64,000 nucleotides of DNA from Mycolicibacterium senegalense (lineage in GTDB: Bacteria > Actinomycetota > Actinomycetes > Mycobacteriales > Mycobacteriaceae), in contig NZ_CP081000.1 of assembly GCF_019645875.1 (NCBI RefSeq), positions 2,666,001-2,730,000 on the forward strand. Reading direction: 5' to 3'. This document shows, one piece after another, positions 1 to 12,813 of this stretch. The notes below the pieces were generated by a model. The model saw only the letters and a list, made by a program, of their open reading frames with translations. It was not told the origin of the DNA and searched no databases. A program made the position numbers and the translations under genes. Each line of letters begins with the position of its first letter. Position 1 is the first letter of the stretch.

Positions 1-750
1 GAGGGCCGCGCCGCGCTGATCGGCTACCTGCCGACCGGGTTCCCCGACGTGCAGACATCCATCGCGGCGATGACGGCGATGGTCGAATCCGGTTGCGACC
101 TGGTCGAAGTCGGAGTGCCCTACTCGGATCCCGGGATGGACGGGCCGACGATCGCGGCCGCCACCGAGGCCGCACTGGCCGGTGGCGTGCGGGTACGCGA
201 CACCCTGGCCGCGGTCGAGGCGATCAGCAACGCCGGTGGCCGCGCGGTTGTGATGACGTACTGGAACCCGGTGCTGCGCAAGGGTGTTGACACCTTCGCC
301 CGCGACCTGGCCTCTGCCGGGGGATACGGGCTGATCACTCCCGACCTGATCCCCGAGGAAGCCGTCGACTGGATCGCCGCAGCAGAAGAACACAATCTCG
401 ATCGCATCTTCCTGGTCGCCCCGTCCTCGACGCCCGAGCGGCTGGCGAACACCGTGAATGCTTCGCGTGGGTTCGTCTACGCCGCTTCGACCATGGGTGT
501 CACCGGGGCGCGCGACGTCGTGTCGAATGCGGCACCGGAGTTGGTGCGCCGCGTCAAGGAAGTGTCCGACATCCCCGTCGGGGTGGGGCTGGGTGTGCGC
601 TCCGGGGCGCAGGCAGCCGAGATCGGTGCGTACGCGGACGGAGTTATCGTCGGGTCGGCCCTGGTGTCGGCCCTCGGCGAGGGGCTGGACGCGGTGCGTC
701 GCCTCACCGAAGAACTGGCCAACGGCGTTAGGCAGAGGATTTCAGCTTGA
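1..750 (+). CDS. trpA: Tryptophan synthase alpha subunit, 3' part (5' end outside window)
   Basis: Cleaves indole-3-glycerol phosphate to indole and glyceraldehyde 3-phosphate, passing indole to TrpB in the cytosolic alpha2-beta2 complex. The frame is open from base 1 (EGRAALIGYLPTGFPDV), so the N-terminus is cut off by the window edge; the GTG at 49 is an internal Val codon, not the start. Family motifs seen: LVEVGVPYSDPGMDGPTI with the catalytic Asp region, the loop VMTYWNPVL, FVYAASTMGVTGAR and the phosphate-binding end VGVGLGVRSG. It overlaps lgt by 4 nt, so the two are translationally coupled, as in other mycobacteria. Confidence 0.96.
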   Translation, partial: EGRAALIGYLPTGFPDVQTSIAAMTAMVESGCDLVEVGVPYSDPGMDGPTIAAATEAALAGGVRVRDTLAAVEAISNAGGRAVVMTYWNPVLRKGVDTFARDLASAGGYGLITPDLIPEEAVDWIAAAEEHNLDRIFLVAPSSTPERLANTVNASRGFVYAASTMGVTGARDVVSNAAPELVRRVKEVSDIPVGVGLGVRSGAQAAEIGAYADGVIVGSALVSALGEGLDAVRRLTEELANGVRQRISA

Positions 751-2885
751 CCACTACCGTGCTCGCGTATTTGCCCAGCCCGTCACAGGGCGTCTGGCAT
801 CTGGGGCCGGTGCCGATCCGCGCGTATGCGCTCTGCATCATCGTGGGCATCATCGCGGCACTGGTCATCGGTGACCGGCGTTGGCAGGCGCGAGGCGGCC
901 AAGCCGGCGTCATCTATGACATCGCCTTGTGGGCAGTGCCTTTCGGTCTCGTCGGTGGCCGGCTCTACCACGTCATGACGGACTGGCCCACATATTTCGG
1001 GCCGGGCGGCAAGGGGTTGGGCGCGGCCTTCCAGGTCTGGCAGGGCGGCCTCGGCATCTGGGGCGCCGTCGCACTGGGTGGCGTCGGAGCCTGGATTGGC
1101 TGCCGCTCGCGGGGGATACCGCTGCCGGCCTTCGGCGACGCGATCGCACCCGGAATCATCCTGGCGCAGGCCATCGGCCGGCTCGGCAACTACTTCAACC
1201 AAGAGCTCTATGGCGCTGACACCACGGTGCCGTGGGGCCTGGAGATCTACAAGCGCATACCGGACAACCTGAACGGAATCTCGACCGGCGAGGTCGAGCG
1301 AGTGGTTCACCCCACCTTCCTGTACGAATTGGTTTGGAACCTCCTGGTTTTCGCGCTGTTGATCTGGGCCGACCGCAAGTTCAAGCTCGGCCACGGCCGG
1401 CTGTTCGCGCTGTACGTGGCCGGCTACTGCGCCGGCCGCTTCATGGTCGAGTTGATGCGCAGCGACCCGGCGACGGAATTCGCCGGTATCCGCGTCAACA
1501 CCTTCACCTCGACGTTCGTGTTCATCGGAGCCGTCGTCTACATCATGCTGGCGACGAAGGGCCGGGAAGATCCGGCGTCCTTGGCCGGCAAGAGTGATGA
1601 GGATGAGTCGTCAGTCGACGAACTCGGCAAGGAGCTTGTCGGAGCGGCCGCGACCACCGGCGTTGTCGCGGCTGCGGCGGTGGCCGGCCAAGACGATGAC
1701 GAAGATGCCGACCACATGCATCCGGACGAGGTGGGCGCCGGCGAAGACGACGGAGCCGAGGCCGCCGCGGCGATCGAACTGAAGGCGATCGCCAAGGAGC
1801 CCGAGGATGAGTCCGAAGAAGCCGCCGAGGAGGTGGCAGCGGACGAGGATGCTGAGCTTGTCGAATCGGCTGAAGTCGACGGCGACGTCACGGCAGAGGA
1901 CGTCGACGAGGTCGAACCCGCGTCCGAGAGCGAAGCCGATGAGGCCGAAGCGGAAGCTGACGAAGAGGCCGTAGCTGAGGTGGACGACGAGCCCGAGTCG
2001 GAAACCGACTCCGAGCTCACTGATGCCGAAGACGAGGCGACAACGGACTCCGAGGATGCTGACGACGACCTTGAGCCTGTGGCCGCAACTGAGACAGAGC
2101 CCGCCGGCGACGGGGATGCCGTGGCCGAGGCCGAGGCTGACGAAGAAGCCGTAGCGGAGGTCGCGGCCGAGCCCGAGTCGGTTACCGACGACGAGCCCAC
2201 CGATGCCGAAGGCGAGGCGACAACTGACTCCGAGGATGCTGACGACGACCTTGAGCCTGTCGCCGCAACTGAGACAGAGCCCGCCGGCGACGGGGATGCC
2301 GTGGCCGAGGCCGAGGCTGACGAAGAAGCTGTAGCCGAGGCGGACGAAGAGCCCGAATCGGCTAACGCCGACGAGCCCACCGAAGCCGAAGGCGAAGCGG
2401 AACCGACAACCGATTCCGAAGATGCTGCGGACGAATCTGCCGACGGTTCTGAGCCCGACGCCGCAACTGAAGCAGAGGCCGCTGACGACGACACCGCAGC
2501 TGACGCTGAGGCTGACGAAGAAGCCGTAGCGGAGGTCGCCGACGAGCCCGAGTCGGTTACCGACGACGAGCCCACCGAAGCCGAGGACGAAGGCGAAGCG
2601 GAACCGCCAACCGATTCCGAAGATGCTGCGGACCAATCTGCCGACGGTTCTGAGCCTGACGCCGCAACTGAAGCAGAGGCCGCTGACGACGACACCGCAG
2701 CTGACGCTGAGGCTGACGAAGAAGCCGTAGAAGCGGCGGCCGAGGAGTCCGAGCCCGCTGAAGCAGCCGCCGACGAGGACGAGGCGGCTGACGACCCAGC
2801 AGCCACCTCCTCGACACCTGCGGCCGAGCCCGAGGCGACGAAGCAGCGCGGCCGGGTGCGGCGCTGGTTCCGCCGGAACCGGTAA
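747..2885 (+). CDS. lgt: Prolipoprotein diacylglyceryl transferase with ~430-residue acidic repeat tail
   Basis: Transfers diacylglycerol from phosphatidylglycerol to the lipobox cysteine of prolipoproteins, in the inner membrane. The TTG start at 747 overlaps the trpA stop. Residues about 1-275 form the multi-TM catalytic domain with GGRLYHV near residue 73 and the Lgt signature GRLGNYFNQELYG near 144-156. From about residue 280 to 700 the protein is almost only Glu, Asp, Ala, Ser, Thr, Pro and Val and contains tandem repeats, then ends in a basic stretch (RGRVRRWFRRNR). Typical Lgt is under 300 aa; mycobacterial Lgt proteins are known to carry C-terminal extensions, but this one is longer than the catalytic domain. 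Its location (cytosol or outside) and role are unknown. Confidence 0.95.
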   Translation: MTTTVLAYLPSPSQGVWHLGPVPIRAYALCIIVGIIAALVIGDRRWQARGGQAGVIYDIALWAVPFGLVGGRLYHVMTDWPTYFGPGGKGLGAAFQVWQGGLGIWGAVALGGVGAWIGCRSRGIPLPAFGDAIAPGIILAQAIGRLGNYFNQELYGADTTVPWGLEIYKRIPDNLNGISTGEVERVVHPTFLYELVWNLLVFALLIWADRKFKLGHGRLFALYVAGYCAGRFMVELMRSDPATEFAGIRVNTFTSTFVFIGAVVYIMLATKGREDPASLAGKSDEDESSVDELGKELVGAAATTGVVAAAAVAGQDDDEDADHMHPDEVGAGEDDGAEAAAAIELKAIAKEPEDESEEAAEEVAADEDAELVESAEVDGDVTAEDVDEVEPASESEADEAEAEADEEAVAEVDDEPESETDSELTDAEDEATTDSEDADDDLEPVAATETEPAGDGDAVAEAEADEEAVAEVAAEPESVTDDEPTDAEGEATTDSEDADDDLEPVAATETEPAGDGDAVAEAEADEEAVAEADEEPESANADEPTEAEGEAEPTTDSEDAADESADGSEPDAATEAEAADDDTAADAEADEEAVAEVADEPESVTDDEPTEAEDEGEAEPPTDSEDAADQSADGSEPDAATEAEAADDDTAADAEADEEAVEAAAEESEPAEAAADEDEAADDPAATSSTPAAEPEATKQRGRVRRWFRRNR
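2041..2340 (+). repeat. Tandem repeat in lgt tail, 180-nt period
   Basis: Bases 2041-2160 and 2221-2340 are near identical (about four differences in 120), an offset of 180 nt or 60 codons. The repeat encodes the TTDSEDADDDLEPVAATETE unit and its acidic continuation. The period is a multiple of three, so unit gain or loss would keep the frame. Confidence 0.85.
2410..2730 (+). repeat. Second tandem repeat in lgt tail, 201-nt period
   Basis: Bases 2410-2529 recur nearly unchanged at 2611-2730 (offset 201 nt, 67 codons). They encode a unit beginning TDSEDAADESADGSEPDAAT and running into ADDDTAADAEADEEAV. This repeat family differs from the 180-nt one just upstream. Confidence 0.85.
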
Positions 2886-2912
2886 TCCCCGCCGCTCTGG
2901 CATCCTGGCTGT

Positions 2913-3314
2913 ATGACTGAACCGCCTCAGTCCCCGGGTCCCTCGAACGGGCCGTACCCGGCCGGCTTTCCGCCGCCGACGGGGTATCCGCCGCCGACGC
3001 CCCCGGGTTACCCGCCGTACCCGCCGTCGCATGGAGATCCGGGCGCGCCCTACGGTCGCCATCCGATCACCGGTGAGCCGCTTTCCGACAAGTCGAAGGT
3101 GATCGCCGGTCTCTTGCAGTTGGTCGGTTTGTTCGGCTTCGTCGGGCTGGGACGTATCTACATCGGCGATACCAAGCTCGGCGTCATTCAGCTGATCGTG
3201 GGCCTGGTGACCTGCACCCTCGGCGCCATCATCTGGGGGATCGTGGACGCCGTCCTGATCCTCACCGACAAGGTCCGCGACCCCTACGGGCGCCCGTTAC
3301 GTGATGGAACGTAG
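2913..3314 (+). CDS. TM2-domain membrane protein with Pro/Gly/Tyr-rich N-terminus
   Basis: 133 aa. Residues about 1-50 are Pro/Gly/Tyr-rich (repeated PPTGYPP-type units), a common cytosolic leader of actinobacterial membrane proteins. Residues about 55-120 form a TM2 domain: two hydrophobic helices with GLGRIYIGDTKLGVIQL between them and WGIVDAVLIL at the end. It corresponds by position to M. tuberculosis Rv1615. No Shine-Dalgarno precedes the ATG; CATCCT lies 6 nt upstream, so a leaderless start is possible. It overlaps the next gene by 11-14 nt. Function unknown. Confidence 0.85.
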   Translation: MTEPPQSPGPSNGPYPAGFPPPTGYPPPTPPGYPPYPPSHGDPGAPYGRHPITGEPLSDKSKVIAGLLQLVGLFGFVGLGRIYIGDTKLGVIQLIVGLVTCTLGAIIWGIVDAVLILTDKVRDPYGRPLRDGT

Positions 3315-3717
3315 CGCCTTCAGCGATACGACGGCGGGACGGCTCTCGCTGGTGACTGCCGGGGTACTCGGTGCAGGTGCATTGGCATACATCGGGTTGG
3401 CCGACCCGCACCGCCCGGGATTTCTGTTCCCGGAATGCCCGTTCAAGGCCCTGACGGGATGGAACTGCCCGGGCTGTGGCGGCCTGCGGATGACCCACGA
3501 CCTGTTGCACGGTGACGTCGGCGCAGCGATCGTCGACAACGTATTCGCACTGGTCGGCCTGCCCGCACTGCTCGTATGGATGCTGGTGCGGCGGCGGCAG
3601 GGCAAGACATTGTTCCCGTGGCCGGCGGTCGTGACGATCGCGGCGGCGGTAATGATCTGGACGGTGGTCCGTAACGTGCCCGGGTTCCCGCTGGTCCCCA
3701 CATTAACGGCTCAGTAG
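3301..3717 (+). CDS. DUF2752 membrane protein
   Basis: 138 aa. The DUF2752 hallmark is the segment from ECPFKALTGWNCPGCGGLR to MTHDLLHGD, with a CPGCG motif and conserved Arg/His, flanked by hydrophobic helices (about 15-35, 80-100 and 108-125). The start is GTG at 3301 or ATG at 3304, inside the end of the TM2 gene, so translation is probably coupled. Position matches M. tuberculosis Rv1616. The cysteines suggest metal or redox chemistry, but no activity is established for the family. Confidence 0.85.
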   Translation: MMERSAFSDTTAGRLSLVTAGVLGAGALAYIGLADPHRPGFLFPECPFKALTGWNCPGCGGLRMTHDLLHGDVGAAIVDNVFALVGLPALLVWMLVRRRQGKTLFPWPAVVTIAAAVMIWTVVRNVPGFPLVPTLTAQ

Positions 3718-3734
3718 TAGCCCATCAGCGCTGA

Positions 3735-3740
3735 TACACT
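3735..3740 (+). promoter_or_regulatory. Possible -10 box of gltB
   Basis: TACACT fits the mycobacterial TANNNT -10 pattern and lies about 60 nt before the GTG start of gltB, in the only non-coding gap between the DUF2752 gene and gltB. No convincing -35 element was seen. Confidence 0.35.
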
Positions 3741-3802
3741 GAAAATTCGGGCCGGTGCAGTCCCGGGACCAGGATGTTCCGGACTTGCGGAGGTGCGATC
3801 AA

Positions 3803-8363
<4,561 letters not shown>

Positions 8364-8371
<8 letters not shown>

Positions 8372-9866
8372 TCCGACCGGATTTCTCCGGGTACCGAAGA
8401 TCGAGGCCGCCAAGCGACCCGTCGAGGAGCGGGTGGGGGACTGGCGCGAGGTGTACGAACGCGAGGACGCAGGCGAGCGCGCCGGTGAGGTGTCGCAGCA
8501 GGCGCGCCGCTGCATGGATTGCGGGATACCGTTCTGCCACTCCGGTAAGGCAGGTTGCCCGTTGGGAAACTTGATCCCGGAGTGGAATGACTTGGTGCGG
8601 CGCGGGCGCTGGGATGCGGCCAGCGATCGCCTGCACGCCACCAACAACTTCCCGGAGTTCACGGGGCGGCTGTGCCCGGCGCCGTGTGAGGCGGCCTGTG
8701 TGCTGTCGATCGCGGAGGAGCAGACCGGCGGCAGTGTGACGATCAAGCGGATCGAGCAGACCATCGCCGACCACGCCTGGATGAACGGGACGGTCGAACC
8801 GCAGCCGGCCGCCATCTCCACCGGCAAGAGTGTTGCTGTCGTCGGCTCCGGTCCCGCGGGTTTGGCTGCCGCACAACAACTCACCCGCGCCGGCCATGAG
8901 GTCACGGTCTATGAGCGCGACGATCGGGTCGGCGGTCTGCTGCGCTACGGCATTCCCGAATACAAGCTCGAGAAGTCGGTGCTCAACCAGCGCCTGGCCC
9001 AGATGCGTGCCGAGGGCACGCGGTTCGTCACCGAATGCGAGGTCGGTGTCGACCTGACGGTCGAGCAGTTGCGTCAGCGTCACCAGGCGGTGGTGCTGGC
9101 CGTCGGTGCGCTGCGGGGCCGCGACAACGACGTGCCCGGCCGGGAACTAGACGGCGTGCACCTGGCGATGGAGCATCTGGTGCCGGCCAACCGCGAATGC
9201 GAGGGTGATGCGTCCGCGGCGATCTCGGCGGCGGGCAAGCACGTGGTGATCATCGGTGGCGGCGACACCGGCGCCGATTGTCTGGGGACTGCGCACCGGC
9301 AGGGGGCCGCGTCGGTGACTCAGCTCGACTACAACGCCGAGCCGCCGGAGACCCGGGACGATGAGCTCTCGCCGTGGCCCACGTGGCCGTTGGTGCTGCG
9401 GACGTCCCCGGCCCACGCAGAGGGCGGTGCGCGGCGTTTCGAGGTGGCCGTGCAGAGATTCATCGGTGACGACGACGGCCACGTGCGGGCCATCGAGATC
9501 GCCGAGGTCCGGGTGACGCGCGACGCCGACGGGCGCCGCGAGATCACCCCGGTGGGCGAGTCGTTGCAGATTCCCTGTGACCTGGCGTTGCTGGCGATCG
9601 GGTTCGAGGGTGTCGAGCACATGGCGTTGCTCGACGGGCTGAACCTGAAGCTGACTCGGCGCGGCACTGTGTCGTGCGGTTCGGACTGGCAGACGGACGC
9701 GCCCGGCGTGTTCGTCTGTGGTGACGCGCACCGGGGCGCGTCGCTGGTGGTGTGGGCCATTGCCGAGGGACGCAGCGCGGCGCACGCGGTGGACGCCTAC
9801 CTGATGGGCGAGTCGGATCTACCGGCCCCGGTGCGGCCGGGGACGCTGCCTCTGTCCGTCATCTGA
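8364..9866 (+). CDS. gltD: Glutamate synthase (NADPH) small subunit
   Basis: 500 aa. Oxidises NADPH and passes electrons through FAD and 4Fe-4S clusters to GltB. The GTG start at 8364 lies within the last codons of gltB (MADPTGFL matches the usual mycobacterial N-terminus). Visible motifs: the N-terminal Cys cluster [20 protein letters not shown], a second Cys group [10 protein letters not shown], the FAD-binding [15 protein letters not shown], the NADPH-binding [13 protein letters not shown], and the C-terminal [17 protein letters not shown]. It forms an operon with gltB. Confidence 0.97.
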
Positions 9867-9879
9867 ATCGATCAACGAC

Positions 9880-9885
9880 TATGCT
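9880..9885 (+). promoter_or_regulatory. -10 box of a likely leaderless pyk transcript
   Basis: TATGCT at 9880-9885 lies 8 nt before the GTG start of pyk and no Shine-Dalgarno is present in the 27-nt gltD-pyk gap. That spacing would put transcription start at or next to the start codon. Inference from the pattern only. Confidence 0.5.
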
Positions 9886-9893
9886 GACATGAC

Positions 9894-11312
9894 GTGAGCA
9901 GACGCGGAAAGATCGTTTGTACGCTTGGCCCGGCTACCAGCACGGATGAGACGGTGCGGGCCCTGGTCGAGGCCGGTATGGATGTCGCCCGGCTGAACTT
10001 CAGCCACGGTGATTACTCCGACCACGAAGCTTCCTACAAGCGGGTGCGGGCGGCATCGGACGCCACGGGTCACGCCGTGGGCGTGCTCGCCGACCTGCAG
10101 GGCCCCAAGATCCGGCTGGGCCGGTTCGCCGACGGGCCGACCTACTGGGCTACCGGCGAATCGGTGCGGATCACTGTCGATGACTGCGAGGGCGACCATG
10201 ACCGGGTATCGACCACCTACAAACGGCTGGCCGAGGACGCTCGACCGGGCGATCGGGTGCTCGTCGACGACGGCAATGTCGGCCTGAAGGTCGACGAGAT
10301 CGACGGCAACGACGTCGTCTGCACGGTCACCGAGGGCGGTCCGGTCAGCAACAACAAGGGCATGTCGCTGCCGGGCATGAACGTGACGGCGCCGGCCCTG
10401 TCCGAGAAGGACATCGAGGATCTCGAGTTCGCGCTGCGGCTCGGTGTGGATCTGGTCGCGCTGTCGTTCGTCCGGTCGCCCGCCGACGTCGAGCTGGTTC
10501 ATGAGGTGATGGACCGTGTCGGCCGGCGCGTCCCGGTGATCGCCAAGCTGGAGAAGCCGGAGGCGGTCGAGAACCTCGAGGCCATCGTGCTCGCGTTCGA
10601 CGCGATCATGGTGGCGCGCGGCGACCTCGGCGTGGAACTGCCGCTCGAAGAGGTGCCGCTCGTGCAGAAGCGCGCCATCCAGATGGCAAGGGAGAACGCC
10701 AAACCCGTCATCGTCGCCACCCAGATGCTGGAGTCGATGATCGACAGCTCGCGGCCCACCCGGGCCGAGGCGTCCGATGTCGCCAACGCGGTGCTCGACG
10801 GGGCCGACGCGGTGATGCTCTCCGGTGAGACCTCGGTCGGCAAGTATCCGTTGGAGGCCGTCAAGACGATGGCCCGCATCATCAAGGCGGTCGAGGACAA
10901 CTCGGTGTCGGTGCCGCCGCTGACCCACACGCCCCGCACCAAGCGCGGCGTGATCTCGTACGCGGCCCGCGATATCGGTGAGCGGCTGGACGCCAAGGCA
11001 CTGGTGGCGTTCACCCAGTCCGGAGACACGGTGCGCCGGTTGGCCCGGCTGCACACCCCACTTCCGGTGCTGGCGTTCACCGCGCTCCCTGAGGTGCGTA
11101 GCCAACTGGCGCTCACCTGGGGCACCGAGACGTTCATCGTGCCGGAGATGTCCAACACCGACGACATGATCCGTGAGGTCGACAAATCGCTGCTCGAGCT
11201 CGGCCGCTACAAGCGCGGTGAACTGGTGGTCATCGTCGCGGGCGCTCCGCCGGGCACAGTAGGCTCCACCAATCTGATCCACGTGCACCGCATCGGCGAG
11301 GACGACGTCTAG
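9894..11312 (+). CDS. pyk: Pyruvate kinase
   Basis: 472 aa. Converts phosphoenolpyruvate and ADP to pyruvate and ATP in glycolysis; the usual length for the family. Motifs: the N-terminal KIVCTLGPAT, the substrate-binding ARLNFSHG, the active-site Lys/Glu motif VIAKLEKPEAVEN, and the metal-binding MVARGDLGVELP near residues 236-248; the C-terminal effector domain ends NLIHVHRIG. The GTG start has no Shine-Dalgarno. Orthologue of M. tuberculosis pykA (Rv1617) by position. Confidence 0.97.
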   Translation: MSRRGKIVCTLGPATSTDETVRALVEAGMDVARLNFSHGDYSDHEASYKRVRAASDATGHAVGVLADLQGPKIRLGRFADGPTYWATGESVRITVDDCEGDHDRVSTTYKRLAEDARPGDRVLVDDGNVGLKVDEIDGNDVVCTVTEGGPVSNNKGMSLPGMNVTAPALSEKDIEDLEFALRLGVDLVALSFVRSPADVELVHEVMDRVGRRVPVIAKLEKPEAVENLEAIVLAFDAIMVARGDLGVELPLEEVPLVQKRAIQMARENAKPVIVATQMLESMIDSSRPTRAEASDVANAVLDGADAVMLSGETSVGKYPLEAVKTMARIIKAVEDNSVSVPPLTHTPRTKRGVISYAARDIGERLDAKALVAFTQSGDTVRRLARLHTPLPVLAFTALPEVRSQLALTWGTETFIVPEMSNTDDMIREVDKSLLELGRYKRGELVVIVAGAPPGTVGSTNLIHVHRIGEDDV

Positions 11313-11363
11313 CGAGAGGTCGTCAGCCACACGGCGCCGGCAAAAGATCTCGAAAGGCATTCC

Positions 11364-12236
11364 TTGACACACCCGGATTTCGAGGAGCTGCTGGCTGTTC
11401 TCGATCTGAATCGCGTCGACGACGATTTGTTCATCGGTGCGCATCCGAGCAAGAACCCGGTGCGCACCTTCGGTGGTCAGATGATCGCGCAGGCGTTCGT
11501 CGCCGGTGGCCGCACACTGGAGCACAAACTGTCTCCGAGTGCGTTGAACGCGCATTTCATCGCCGGTGGTGATCCGGAGAAGGATCTGGAGTTCCACGTC
11601 GTGCGGCTGCGGGACGAGCGGCGCTTCGCCAACCGCCGGGTCGATGTCATGCAGGACGGCAACCTGCTGACCACAGTGATGCTGTCCTACATGAACGCCG
11701 GCCGGGGGCTGGAGCACAGTGTGCCCGCACCTGAGGTTCCGCATCCGGAGACCTTGCCCAAGATCGACGAGCTGTTACGCGGCTACGAGGAGACGGTGCC
11801 GTTGTTCGTCGAGGCGTTGCGCCCGATCGAATGGCGGTACACCAACGATCCGGCCTGGGTGATGCGGGACAAGGGCGGCAAGCTCGACCACAACCGGGTG
11901 TGGCTCAAGACCGAAGGCGTGATGCCCGAGGATCCGGTGCTGCACGGTGCGGCACTGGTGTACTCGTCGGACACTACGGTGCTCGATTCGATCATCACCA
12001 CGCACGGGTTGTCGTGGGGCTTCGACCGGATCTTCGCCGTGACGATGAACCATTCGGTGTGGTTTCACCGGCCCGTCAAGTTCGACGAATGGGTGCTCTA
12101 CTCCACCACCTCACCGGTGGCGGCCGAGTCCCGCGGCCTGGGCACGGGTCACTTCTTCGACGCCTCGGGCCAGTTGTTGGCCACGGTGGTGCAAGAAGGC
12201 ATCGTCAAGTACTTCCCCGGCACGGCGAAGGCGTGA
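11364..12236 (+). CDS. tesB: Acyl-CoA thioesterase II
   Basis: 290 aa, a double hot-dog thioesterase that hydrolyses acyl-CoA to free fatty acid and CoA. The TTG start is preceded by a weak GAAAGG. The first hot-dog carries FGGQMIAQA and the second carries THGLSWGFD and TMNHSVWFHRP, the typical TesB blocks. Position matches M. tuberculosis Rv1618. It ends tail to tail with the minus-strand gene at 12243, leaving 6 nt between stops. Confidence 0.94.
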   Translation: MTHPDFEELLAVLDLNRVDDDLFIGAHPSKNPVRTFGGQMIAQAFVAGGRTLEHKLSPSALNAHFIAGGDPEKDLEFHVVRLRDERRFANRRVDVMQDGNLLTTVMLSYMNAGRGLEHSVPAPEVPHPETLPKIDELLRGYEETVPLFVEALRPIEWRYTNDPAWVMRDKGGKLDHNRVWLKTEGVMPEDPVLHGAALVYSSDTTVLDSIITTHGLSWGFDRIFAVTMNHSVWFHRPVKFDEWVLYSTTSPVAAESRGLGTGHFFDASGQLLATVVQEGIVKYFPGTAKA

Positions 12237-12242
12237 GGTCGC

Positions 12243-12800
12243 TCAGCGGCTAGGCGTCGGCGTCACGCCGAACGAATCCTCGACCCGCCGCTCGAACTCG
12301 TTCTCGCACCGCTGCTGGGCCGCGGTGTCGTCGCCGGCCTGCTGCAGGCAGTGCATGTACTCGCGGCCGCCGACCTCGTCGAACCATCGTTGCCCGAAGT
12401 ACACCCAGATCCCGATGAACACCAGGGACAACACGCAGGCGACGGCGCCGAGCGCGATTCCGGTGACAGCGACTCCGCCGTTGGTGGCTTCGCCACGCCG
12501 GCAGCGCCCGTGGGCGAGGAAGCCGAGGATCACGGCGGTGACCCCGAAGATCACTCCGCCGATCACCGACCACGTCAGCAGCAGCGCGAAGATCGCGATC
12601 ACCAGGGCCGCGATGCCCAGACCGTTGGCGGGGGCGCGCGGCGCGGGCTGCATCGGGTACGCGCCATATGGCGGCGCCGGTGGGTATGGCCCCGGATACG
12701 CGCCGGGAGGCGGGCCGTACGGGTATGTCGGTGGCGGGGGAGCTCCGGCCTGCTGCGGCTCGTCGTCAGACCCGGGCGGGGTGGATCGCTCGTCGGTCAT
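12243..12800 (-). CDS. Pro-rich DUF4190-type membrane protein
   Basis: 185 aa. Residues about 1-65 are Pro/Gly/Tyr-rich and probably cytosolic. Two long hydrophobic segments follow (about 68-95 and 105-130) with a conserved-looking loop around ATNGGVAVTGIALG, the layout of DUF4190 proteins. The C-terminal 50 residues are charged and contain two Cys (YMHCLQQAGDD and QQRCENEFE), probably extracytoplasmic and possibly disulfide-bonded. TAGCCT lies 7 nt upstream of the ATG with no Shine-Dalgarno. Function unknown. Confidence 0.75.
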   Translation of the reverse strand: MTDERSTPPGSDDEPQQAGAPPPPTYPYGPPPGAYPGPYPPAPPYGAYPMQPAPRAPANGLGIAALVIAIFALLLTWSVIGGVIFGVTAVILGFLAHGRCRRGEATNGGVAVTGIALGAVACVLSLVFIGIWVYFGQRWFDEVGGREYMHCLQQAGDDTAAQQRCENEFERRVEDSFGVTPTPSR

Positions 12801-12807
12801 GTCTGTG

Positions 12808-12813
12808 AGGCTA
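12808..12813 (-). promoter_or_regulatory. -10 box, candidate leaderless start of the DUF4190-type gene
   Basis: Read on the minus strand, TAGCCT is followed by 7 nt and then the ATG at 12800. No Shine-Dalgarno is visible. The box lies just before the end of cydC (stop at 12811), giving the small gene its own promoter. Confidence 0.4.

Noticed and set aside
2041..2730. Direct repeats considered as a CRISPR-like or satellite array
   Set aside because: Copies are in frame inside lgt with periods of 180 and 201 nt, without unique spacers or neighbouring cas genes.
1538..2806. Long antisense open frame (Ser/Ala-rich) opposite the lgt tail
   Set aside because: It is the shadow of acidic Glu/Asp/Ala codons in a GC-rich repeat; it has no start signal or domain and composition is fully explained by the sense strand.
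9879..11744. 621-codon antisense frame opposite pyk and the start of tesB
   Set aside because: Crosses two confidently called genes and encodes a His/Arg-rich non-protein-like sequence.
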